Below the pieces are notes generated by a model. That model saw nothing but the letters and a program-made list of their open reading frames with translations, ran no database searches and was not told the origin of the DNA. A stretch of DNA of 18,369 bases from Flavobacteriales bacterium (lineage in GTDB: Bacteria; Bacteroidota; Bacteroidia; Flavobacteriales_E; Vicingaceae). Positions 6,974-13,918 of this stretch are shown piece by piece; the first letter of the stretch is position 1; every line of letters starts with the position of its first letter. The stretch lies in NCBI GenBank assembly GCA_029262915.1, contig JAJCYN010000139.1, forward strand, positions 1 to 18,369, in the 5' to 3' direction. The position numbers were made by a program, and so were the translations under genes.

Positions 6974-9900
6974 TCTAATTTCGTACTCGTTTTTACGTTA
7001 TCAGAAATTTGTCGTTCAATTAACATTCTTCTTGGGTCAATAGCTGTCTTTACGGGCAAAGAATCTACTTTAAACTTAAAGTTCATCTCGTTCTTGTTGA
7101 ATTTGACTCTTTTGTAAAACATTAACTCTTTTTCATCAGCATCAGCATAAACACCAATATCTACCCAATCATCAAAATCAACTTTAGTTTCTTTACCTAT
7201 GGTATCAGCCTTTATTTTATAGGCCTCTATGTCCATAGATACTTCATATTTTCCGTTAGAAAGCTTGGTGTAATTCGCTTCCTTTAATCTATAGTCATAT
7301 AAGGTAATTTCTTTAAACCAATCAGTAATTAAATACTTTAAAGAATCTGGAACTTGCATATCAATGTGTCTTAAAAAATCTAAGGACGTAGGGTAGGGAG
7401 GTTTTGCATAACGGTATTCTTTTAAAAAGCTTTGCATTGCATTATTCACCTTATTTTCCCCAATATAATCTTGCAAGGCATACAGCAAAACACTTCCTTT
7501 TCCGTAGTGGATGTATTGTTGATTTTCAACTTTGTATAAAGGAAGTTCTTTTTCTTGCTCAAAGCTCCTTCCTGTTAAATATCGATCATAATCGTACTTT
7601 AAAAAGTTCTTCATTTTTATATCATCATTAACTGAATGTTTCATCACCATTAAGGAAGAATATTCCGCAAAACTTTCGGAGAACATGGTTGCTCCCTGCA
7701 TTGATGCTCCAACAACCTGATGAGCCCACCATTGGTGTGCCATTTCATGTGCAATTACAGCATCAATTACATTATTATCATCTTCATCTTCTAGGTCAAC
7801 AATGAACCCAAATGATTCGGAGTAGGGCATAGTACCAGGGAAAGCTTGTGCGAATGTTGAGTATCTTGGAAATTCTACGATACGAGCCTGTTTGTGATAA
7901 TATGGGCCAAAATTATTAATGTAATATTTTAACGATTTTTCCACAGCATCAGTCATCATATCTACATTGTATTTGTGCGATTTATCATAGTACACTTCAA
8001 TGTCTATTCCGTTCCACTTTTTACGAGCTACTTCATAACGTGCCGACATAAAATTGAAGAAGTTTTGAGAAGGGTGATCAACTTTGTAGTGGTAATAGTT
8101 CCTATTATTTTTTGACCATTCTTTCAATAAGGTGCCTGGAGCGATTGCTATTTGATCGTTAGAAGTAGATATAATTGTTTCAACATTTATCCAATCAGAC
8201 ATTCCGTTTGATAAATAATTATTATTACAAGCTCGGTCACAATCTTCTTGAAGTTTAGGCATACGTTCTTTTTCTGGTAAATCGTTCTTTTTACGCTTTT
8301 GTTTATCTCCAAGTTCATAACTATCACTGTACCCAATAGAAGGTAGTATAGAAAAATTGTTGATGAATGTTCCATTTCTTGCAATGCTAGTATTACCAGC
8401 ACGGTTTTCGAATCCTTTACTTATATAAGATGCTTCAACTACCATTTTCATTTTTTGTTTTGGTGCTAAAGGCTTATCTAATTTATATATCAGATAATCT
8501 AAGTCCTTATCTTCAAAAACCAACTTGGCATTCTTAAGATGGATTTTCATATTCCAGCTATCATCTATAATAAGGTGTAATGAGTCTATTGTTTGATCAG
8601 TTTCATTTGTTAGAATAAGACCAGATTTAGCCAAAAGATCACGTTTTTCAGGAAAGATATCCACAACATACTTGGCATAGGTAATTTTAGGTTGTGGAAT
8701 TCCTTCATACTTTTTAAACTCTTTCTCGTACCTTATTTGACCTTCCTCTATCTTGTCACTGCTTTCATAAGTGTTTAATACTTTTGTATTGTAATAAACA
8801 AAACTTGCGGTTCCAATCCAAAGAATGGATATCAAAGATAACCCTAAAGCATATTTTGGTGTTAAGTGTTTTTTTGCTGATTTTAAACGATTTTTAAAAC
8901 CAAAAGTAACACCTCTTACCCATATTAAACCAGCTAAAATGAGTATCAATATCCCAAATAATATCCAATATAAATTAAACCAGTTTGATGAAGAAAGTGC
9001 TGACCCAAATCCATTCATATCCGAATATAAGTAAGAAGGAGATGACCCTAAATTTATCATATTAGATTGAAATTCGAATATCAACATCAGAATATCCAAT
9101 AAGAAAAGAAACAGTATTGATACAAAATAAGCTATGTATTTACTATTTAGAGCTACTTGCAAAAAGACAAAAATTAACGACCAAATAATGTACATAGGTA
9201 AGGCACTAAAAATAAAATCTTTAAAATAAACTCCTAATTCAATATTGGTATAACCATTTGCCAGCTGGTACAAAATAGATGCAATTATGAAAAAGAAATT
9301 TAATGCGATGCCCACACAAATTAATGATAAGGTTTTTGCAGTTAACGAAATGATCGAGGCATGAGGAGTTCCATCAATTACTTCATTGATATAACTATCT
9401 CTATCTCTCCATACTAATTCTCCACTAAAAAACACTAAAATAATAAGTACAAACAATCCCGTAATACCATTAATTACATCAATCATTTTGTAGGTTACTG
9501 GGTAAGATTGTAATCCAAAATACTCAAATCCCCCCCATAAACTAACAATTAGAATAACGGCACTTATAACGAATAAGATTTTGAACAAATTACTCTTAAT
9601 TATACTATAAAAGTTAATGGCAAAAAAGCTAAAGAATTGCTTTATAGTTCCAGAAGAATTGAATACCCCTATAGTGTCAGGTTTAACTAGTATTTTCTCG
9701 GAAATAATCTTTTTTTCCTTGTCCTTCAATTTTTTTACTTTCTTGTTTTTATCAATAAAACTAAAAGACAAGTATGAAAAAGCGAGTATAACAGAACCCA
9801 CTATCACCCAAATAATTCTGTTCAACAATAACAAACCAGAGAATGACGCACTTTGCGTATTTTTTTCAGATGGAGTAAGGTATTTTGTATCAATGGAAAA

Positions 9901-10551
9901 GGCATCTGTACCAAACATATCTAATAAAGCACCTAGCGTTTCATTATCTAAATCAGAAGTTAAGGTTCCTGCAACGGAGTTAACAACTATAATTACAATG
10001 GTTCCTAAAAAAGAGATGATCGTATTTTTCCATTTCGCTGCCATTGCAAAAATAATGGCTCCCGCAAAAAACATATTAGGAAGAATAAATAGAAGGTAAC
10101 CGTTTAATAGTGTTTCAAAATAGAAAGGTCCAATACGTTCGGCATCAATTTGACCCGATAGGGGACCAATTTCAGCACCAACTAAAAAACCCAAATAAAC
10201 TCCTGTTACAGGAATGGTTGATAATACTAGAGCTCCAGTAAATCGGCCAAAATAATATCCAAATTTATTAATAGGACTTGTAAATAATATTTCATTAAAA
10301 TTATGTTTAAAATCCCTTAAAGCTGCATTGTTAAAAAAAGCGGTCGAAATCAATAAAGACAACAGTGAAAACACAGCTATTAATTGTGTAATGGTATGGG
10401 GAGAGTTAGCATATTCATTTCCAGATGAGCCAATTGTTTCTCCAAAAATGACCATTAAAGCCCCAAAAAGGGTCATCATCAATATAAAAACGTAAATCAT
10501 TGGGCGCAATAAAGCAGTACCAATTTCCTTTAGAAAAAATTCTTTAAACAT
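6970..10551 (-). CDS. ABC transporter permease fused to M1-type aminopeptidase domain
   Basis: The protein has 1193 residues. The first roughly 590 residues hold two sets of about six hydrophobic segments each (for example 18-38, 56-75, 104-126, 147-168, 175-193, 245-265; then about 314 to 592), i.e. two ABC-2 type membrane units in one chain. Residues about 620-1190 form an M1 gluzincin: HEMAH (935-939), the third zinc ligand Glu959 in MFSESFAEY, and YGKGSVLLYAL with the conserved Tyr. The spacing is HExxH-x19-E, one longer than in PepN. The usual GxMEN exopeptidase motif reads GTMPYSES (906-913). Both traits fit my memory of this fusion family. The peptidase would lie on the outer side of the inner membrane. 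The partner ATPase gene ends 3 bp upstream. Substrate unknown. Confidence 0.93.
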   Translation of the reverse strand: MFKEFFLKEIGTALLRPMIYVFILMMTLFGALMVIFGETIGSSGNEYANSPHTITQLIAVFSLLSLLISTAFFNNAALRDFKHNFNEILFTSPINKFGYYFGRFTGALVLSTIPVTGVYLGFLVGAEIGPLSGQIDAERIGPFYFETLLNGYLLFILPNMFFAGAIIFAMAAKWKNTIISFLGTIVIIVVNSVAGTLTSDLDNETLGALLDMFGTDAFSIDTKYLTPSEKNTQSASFSGLLLLNRIIWVIVGSVILAFSYLSFSFIDKNKKVKKLKDKEKKIISEKILVKPDTIGVFNSSGTIKQFFSFFAINFYSIIKSNLFKILFVISAVILIVSLWGGFEYFGLQSYPVTYKMIDVINGITGLFVLIILVFFSGELVWRDRDSYINEVIDGTPHASIISLTAKTLSLICVGIALNFFFIIASILYQLANGYTNIELGVYFKDFIFSALPMYIIWSLIFVFLQVALNSKYIAYFVSILFLFLLDILMLIFEFQSNMINLGSSPSYLYSDMNGFGSALSSSNWFNLYWILFGILILILAGLIWVRGVTFGFKNRLKSAKKHLTPKYALGLSLISILWIGTASFVYYNTKVLNTYESSDKIEEGQIRYEKEFKKYEGIPQPKITYAKYVVDIFPEKRDLLAKSGLILTNETDQTIDSLHLIIDDSWNMKIHLKNAKLVFEDKDLDYLIYKLDKPLAPKQKMKMVVEASYISKGFENRAGNTSIARNGTFINNFSILPSIGYSDSYELGDKQKRKKNDLPEKERMPKLQEDCDRACNNNYLSNGMSDWINVETIISTSNDQIAIAPGTLLKEWSKNNRNYYHYKVDHPSQNFFNFMSARYEVARKKWNGIDIEVYYDKSHKYNVDMMTDAVEKSLKYYINNFGPYYHKQARIVEFPRYSTFAQAFPGTMPYSESFGFIVDLEDEDDNNVIDAVIAHEMAHQWWAHQVVGASMQGATMFSESFAEYSSLMVMKHSVNDDIKMKNFLKYDYDRYLTGRSFEQEKELPLYKVENQQYIHYGKGSVLLYALQDYIGENKVNNAMQSFLKEYRYAKPPYPTSLDFLRHIDMQVPDSLKYLITDWFKEITLYDYRLKEANYTKLSNGKYEVSMDIEAYKIKADTIGKETKVDFDDWVDIGVYADADEKELMFYKRVKFNKNEMNFKFKVDSLPVKTAIDPRRMLIERQISDNVKTSTKLE

Positions 10552-10554
10552 AAC

Positions 10555-11442
10555 TTAAGCTGTTATTTGTTCAGTAGTATTAATTTTTGAGAAGAATACA
10601 TCTTCCAAACTAGGTGCAACACTTTCGAAGCCAGCACCAGGGTTTGAATCACTAAGCACGTGTATTAATGGCCTTCCTGCTACCATTTTATCTGAAATTA
10701 CTGTATAATTAGCTTGGTATTCAGCAACTTCATTTCGTTCAATAATTTTTTGCCAAACTTTACCATTCAACTCACTGATTACCGTTTGAGGAGCCCCCTG
10801 ATAAACCATTTTACCTAAATTCATAATTGCCATGTTGGAGCATAATTCAGTAACATCATCTACAATGTGAGTAGAAAGTATAATGATTACATCTTCAGCA
10901 ACATCAGCTAATAAGTTATGAAAACGGTTTCGCTCTCCAGGGTCTAATCCGGCTGTTGGCTCATCAACAATAATTAATTTAGGATTGCCAATTAAAGCTT
11001 GTGCAATTCCAACACGCTGCTTCATTCCGCCAGAAAAACCTTTTACATTTTTATGTTTTTCCTTACTAAGATTTACCTTTTGAAGTAAATAATTTACTAA
11101 ATCGTTTCTTTCTTTATTATTAGATATACCTTTTAAAATAGCCATATGCTCTAATAATTGATAAGCACTAATTTTAGGGTAAACACCAAACTCTTGAGGT
11201 AAGTAACCTAGTACTTTTCTTAGCTCAGTTGGGTTTTTAAAGATATCTATATCGTCTAAAAATGCAGCACCAGAATCTGCTTCTTGCAGTGTTGCTAAAG
11301 TTCTCATTAAGGATGATTTTCCTGCTCCGTTTGGACCAAGTAAACCAAACATTCCGTTAGTTAATTCAATATTAATATTATCTAATGCTTTTACACCATT
11401 AGGATAAGTTTTGGATAAATTGCTAATTTTTAATGTTGCCAT
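10555..11442 (-). CDS. ABC transporter ATP-binding protein
   Basis: This 295-residue ATPase has a complete nucleotide-binding domain: Walker A GPNGAGKS (36-43), Q-loop Gln83, signature FSGGMKQR (136-143), Walker B LIIVDE (156-161), D-loop GLD, and H-loop His192. It has the extra C-terminal segment of about 80 residues found in CcmA/NatA-like ATPases, ending in an SLEDVFF motif typical for ABC-2 exporters. It is separated from the permease/M1 fusion by 3 bp, so the two almost certainly form one exporter or membrane-remodelling complex, energised in the cytoplasm. An exact TAnnTTTG promoter box lies 23 bp upstream. Substrate cannot be told from sequence. Confidence 0.95.
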   Translation of the reverse strand: MATLKISNLSKTYPNGVKALDNINIELTNGMFGLLGPNGAGKSSLMRTLATLQEADSGAAFLDDIDIFKNPTELRKVLGYLPQEFGVYPKISAYQLLEHMAILKGISNNKERNDLVNYLLQKVNLSKEKHKNVKGFSGGMKQRVGIAQALIGNPKLIIVDEPTAGLDPGERNRFHNLLADVAEDVIIILSTHIVDDVTELCSNMAIMNLGKMVYQGAPQTVISELNGKVWQKIIERNEVAEYQANYTVISDKMVAGRPLIHVLSDSNPGAGFESVAPSLEDVFFSKINTTEQITA

Positions 11443-11464
11443 TGAATTTGTTTTAATTGAATTT

Positions 11465-11472
11465 CAAATATA
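11465..11472 (-). promoter_or_regulatory. Promoter -7 box of the ABC/M1 operon
   Basis: Minus strand TATATTTG is an exact TAnnTTTG; the transcript would start about 17 bases before the ATG at 11442. It shares a 112-bp divergent intergenic region with the plus-strand arfB promoter. No clear -33 element. Confidence 0.5.
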
Positions 11473-11541
11473 GTTATGTGCTAAGTATTTAAAATTAAAA
11501 GTTACACCAGTGGTTAAATTACTTTGATAAACGGTTTTATG

Positions 11542-11549
11542 TAACTTTG
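11542..11549 (+). promoter_or_regulatory. Promoter -7 box of the arfB-like gene, directly before the ATG
   Basis: TAACTTTG is an exact TAnnTTTG and ends only five bases before the ATG at 11555, so transcription should begin at about the start codon (leaderless message). A TTTG at 11523-11526 is 15 bp upstream, shorter than the usual spacing. Confidence 0.5.
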
Positions 11550-11554
11550 TTGTA

Positions 11555-11956
11555 ATGAATTATGAAGATTTCCATAAAGAAATAAAGTATAGAACTAGCA
11601 GGAGTGGAGGTGCTGGTGGACAGAATGTAAATAAGGTATCTACAAAGGTAGAACTCTTATTTGATGTTCAAAATTCGGGTATTCTAACGGAAAGGCAGAA
11701 AACGATTATTGCAGAGAAGCTTTCCAATAGAATTTCTGCTGATGGGTTTATGTCTTTAAAATGTGATGAAACTCGGAGTCAGCTAACAAATAAAGAAATT
11801 GTATTTGAACGATTTGTCAATTTAATCAAAACGGCATTAATTCCTGTTAAGAAAAGAAGACCAACAAAACCAAGTAAATCTTCTGTGAGGAAAAGGTTGA
11901 GCAACAAGAAAAAACTTTCAGAAAAGAAATCGAATCGAAAGTTTAAAGATGAGTAA
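11555..11956 (+). CDS. arfB: ArfB-like peptidyl-tRNA hydrolase (ribosome rescue release factor)
   Basis: The 133-residue protein has the release-factor catalytic domain without the codon-recognition domains. RSGGAGGQNVNKVSTKVEL (16-34) carries the GGQ tripeptide at 21-23, followed by the CDETRSQLTNKE region (70-81). The C-terminal tail from residue 99 is strongly basic (KKRRPTKPSKSS..., KKKLSEKKSNRK). In ArfB/YaeJ this tail enters the empty mRNA channel of a stalled ribosome while GGQ hydrolyses the peptidyl-tRNA. Length and tail fit ArfB rather than RF1/RF2. It begins a plus-strand block and is followed after 9 bp by dapF. Start chosen because the motif spacing from the N-terminus is normal and a promoter box sits just upstream. 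Confidence 0.93.
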   Translation: MNYEDFHKEIKYRTSRSGGAGGQNVNKVSTKVELLFDVQNSGILTERQKTIIAEKLSNRISADGFMSLKCDETRSQLTNKEIVFERFVNLIKTALIPVKKRRPTKPSKSSVRKRLSNKKKLSEKKSNRKFKDE

Positions 11957-11965
11957 TTTCGTAAT

Positions 11966-12742
11966 ATGTTGATGGAATTCTACAAATACCAGGGAACTGG
12001 TAATGATTTTATTATGGTGGACAACCGTAATAGTGTTTTTGATAAAACTAACCTAAAAAAGGTACAGCAGCTTTGTGATAGAAGATATGGTGTTGGATCG
12101 GATGGATTAATTCTAATTGAAAATATAGAGGGGCTAGATTTCGATATGATTTACTTTAATGCGGACGGTTCTCAGAGTTTTTGTGGAAATGGAAGTAGAT
12201 GTGCTGTGGCTTTTGCTAACTATTTAGGAATTATCGACAAACAGGCAATGTTCTTATCTACCGATGGGGAACATGAAGCTTGGATAAATGCAAATGGAGA
12301 GGTTTCTTTAAAAATGCATGATGTAGCGAGTATTGAAAAAGGTGACGACTATTATTTTATCAATACGGGTTCTCCTCACTATATAATAGATATTGATGAA
12401 GTAAGCAAGATTGATGTTAAGGAAGAGGGAGCTTCAGTTCGTTATAATGAGCGATTTAAAGCAGAAGGAACAAATGTAAATTTTGTAAAATATAGTGATA
12501 ATGAGCTTGATATTAGGACCTATGAAAGAGGAGTAGAGGATGAAACACTTTCATGTGGTACTGGTGTTACAGCTGCAGCATTAAGTTTAGCTGATAAAAA
12601 TGAATTAGATGCAGGAGTAATTAATGTAAATGCTGTTGGAGGAAAGTTGAAAGTAGGTTTTAAAAGATCAGGTAATGAGTTTAAAGATATTTGGTTGATT
12701 GGTCCTGCAACATTTGTTTATAAAGGAAAGATTGAAATATAA
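11966..12742 (+). CDS. dapF: Diaminopimelate epimerase
   Basis: This 258-residue enzyme interconverts LL- and meso-diaminopimelate, the last step before meso-DAP enters lysine or peptidoglycan synthesis. Both active-site cysteines are present: Cys73 in SFCGNGSRC and Cys197 in LSCGTGVTA. Other family motifs are YQGTGNDFIMVDNR (8-21), RRYGVGSDGLI (39-49), TGSPHYI (134-140), EGTNVNFV (167-174) and ERGVEDET (188-195). The protein folds as two similar halves, one Cys from each. An alternative start two codons downstream (11972) is equally possible. It follows arfB by 9 bp and is followed by a palindromic repeat. Confidence 0.97.
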   Translation: MLMEFYKYQGTGNDFIMVDNRNSVFDKTNLKKVQQLCDRRYGVGSDGLILIENIEGLDFDMIYFNADGSQSFCGNGSRCAVAFANYLGIIDKQAMFLSTDGEHEAWINANGEVSLKMHDVASIEKGDDYYFINTGSPHYIIDIDEVSKIDVKEEGASVRYNERFKAEGTNVNFVKYSDNELDIRTYERGVEDETLSCGTGVTAAALSLADKNELDAGVINVNAVGGKLKVGFKRSGNEFKDIWLIGPATFVYKGKIEI

Positions 12743-12750
12743 AAATGAAT

Positions 12751-12791
12751 GTCATTCTGATTCCGATAGCTATCGGAATGTCGAAGAATCT
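12751..12791. repeat. Palindromic intergenic repeat, GTCATTCTGA...TCGAAGAATCT type
   Basis: The element opens with GTCATTCTGA and closes with TCGAAGAATCT; its core 12760-12779 (ATTCCGATAGCTATCGGAAT) is a perfect 20-bp palindrome. An outer ATTCT (12754-12758) / AGAAT (12785-12789) pair can extend the hairpin. It ends 5 bp before the next start codon. The end sequences match a short repeat that, from memory, is common between genes in many Bacteroidota genomes. As RNA it folds on either strand but has no T-tract, so it is not a standard terminator. Confidence 0.75.
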
Positions 12792-12796
12792 ATTTA

Positions 12797-13345
12797 ATGG
12801 AAAAATATAAAATTAAAATAAGGAGTACAGTAAGTGAAGAAAAGCTTCATAAAGGAACGTTTATCTTCATTTTTAGAGCAAGCCGTATTCCTCCTCATAT
12901 TGGGGTTATTGTTAATGGAATGCTGTATGATATTACTTCTGTCGGACCAAACATTGATTTATCAGTAACTGACTTTTTTAATACAGCTCTAAAAAGAAAA
13001 ACGGAAGTAATTTTTGTTGAATTAGAACAACCAGAAGCTAACGTTAATTTAAATCAATTAATTACAGAAAAGGTGACTCAATACTGGAAAGTGACTTCAA
13101 CTACGAGTTGTTTAAGTCCTATTAAAGATTTTATCAATGAAGTTTATCACATAAAAGTGAGCGGAGCAAAGTTTATTTTTGAATTGCTTCCTGTATTATT
13201 TGAGCAGCATCTAATTAAAGATGTCTCTCAATTAAACCTTTCAAATAAAATGGTAAATAACGCTTTTGAGTTAACTAAATACACAGAAAGAGACATCGAA
13301 AAGTGTATAGAAGCGTTACATAGAAAAGAAAAATTAGTTTGTTAA
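12797..13345 (+). CDS. Uncharacterised protein, candidate permuted papain-like (YiiX/LRAT-type) enzyme
   Basis: I do not recognise this 182-residue protein by name. It has no signal peptide or membrane segment. The pattern resembles circularly permuted NlpC/P60 (DUF830/YiiX, LRAT) proteins, in which the catalytic His precedes the Cys. GTFIFIFRAS (20-29) looks like the 'GD-hydrophobic-F' strand, PHIGVIVNGMLYDITSVGP (33-51) like the His-containing 'HxGI' strand with His34, and TSCLSPIKDFINEVY (103-117) like the Cys helix with Cys105. The spacing of 71 residues is in the range of such proteins. The C-terminal third is helical. It lies between dapF and a GNAT gene whose TTG start overlaps its stop codon, so it is part of the dapF-mltG transcription unit. 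The catalytic reading is an inference. Confidence 0.6.
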   Translation: MEKYKIKIRSTVSEEKLHKGTFIFIFRASRIPPHIGVIVNGMLYDITSVGPNIDLSVTDFFNTALKRKTEVIFVELEQPEANVNLNQLITEKVTQYWKVTSTTSCLSPIKDFINEVYHIKVSGAKFIFELLPVLFEQHLIKDVSQLNLSNKMVNNAFELTKYTERDIEKCIEALHRKEKLVC

Positions 13346-13836
13346 GTTCCAAAAACATCTTTTTAAGAACACTTCAGCCTTATGATACTGATGATATATC
13401 AAAGTGGGAAAATGATTCAAAAAATTGGAAAGTAAGTGGAACTATAAAGCCTTTTACAAAAGCAGAAATAGAATCTTTTGTTAATGCTGAACACAATATT
13501 AATCTCAATAAACAAATACGCTATGTTATTTGTTTAAATTCAACCCAGAAAGCAATAGGAACAGTTGATTTGTTTGAATATGATACTCAAAATAAAATAC
13601 TTGGAGTAGGTATTCTCATTGCAGAGCTCACCAATAGAAATAAGGGTTATGCCTCGGAGTCTTTAGGGCTTATTATTGATTATTGTAGAAATGAACTTAG
13701 GATTGTTAATCTCTTTTGTAATATCTTAAAAGATAATGCTACAAGTATTCGTTTATTTGAAAACCTTGGATTTCAGTTTGTTGAAGAATGTGTATTGTTT
13801 GAAAATGAGGTTAATTATTATGAATTAAAATTATAA
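13339..13836 (+). CDS. GNAT family N-acetyltransferase (TTG start)
   Basis: The 165-residue protein matches the SpeG/RimJ-like GNAT group. The N-terminal NIFLRTLQPYDTDDISKWENDSKNW (6-30) and SGTIKPF are typical of it, followed by a beta-strand IGTVDLFEYD (73-82). The acetyl-CoA pyrophosphate loop is RNKGYA (100-105) and the C-terminal ATSIRLFENLGF (134-145) is characteristic. The frame holds no ATG at all. The only reasonable start is TTG at 13339, which overlaps the stop codon of the preceding gene by 7 bases and suggests translational coupling. Upstream in-frame codons reach a stop at 13321. Acceptor substrate is unknown; amines, ribosomal proteins or sugars are all possible. Confidence 0.9.
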   Translation: MLSSKNIFLRTLQPYDTDDISKWENDSKNWKVSGTIKPFTKAEIESFVNAEHNINLNKQIRYVICLNSTQKAIGTVDLFEYDTQNKILGVGILIAELTNRNKGYASESLGLIIDYCRNELRIVNLFCNILKDNATSIRLFENLGFQFVEECVLFENEVNYYELKL

Positions 13837-13842
13837 CAACTG

Positions 13843-13908
13843 CGTCATTGCGAGGAACGAAGCAATCTCATCCTTAGTACTAAGATTGCTTCGTTCCTCG
13901 CAATGACG
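13843..13908. repeat. 26-bp perfect inverted repeat, GTCATTGCGA...CGAAGCAATCT type
   Basis: The left arm 13843-13868 (starting CGTCATTGCGAGGAACG, ending AAGCAATCT) is exactly complementary to 13883-13908. The 14-nt loop contains most of a further palindrome, TTAGTACTAA (13874-13883). It fills nearly the whole gap between the GNAT gene and mltG. As RNA it would form one very stable hairpin. The arm matches, from memory, an intergenic repeat widespread in Bacteroidota and other phyla. No flanking target duplication is visible. It could terminate or stabilise the transcript end upstream of mltG. Confidence 0.85.
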
Positions 13909-13918
13909 AATAATTAAA

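Noticed and set aside
9617..10099. 160-codon plus-strand open frame inside the permease gene
   Set aside because: It is antisense to a strongly supported coding region encoding membrane helices and has no recognisable motif; A/T-rich hydrophobic genes often leave open frames on the other strand.
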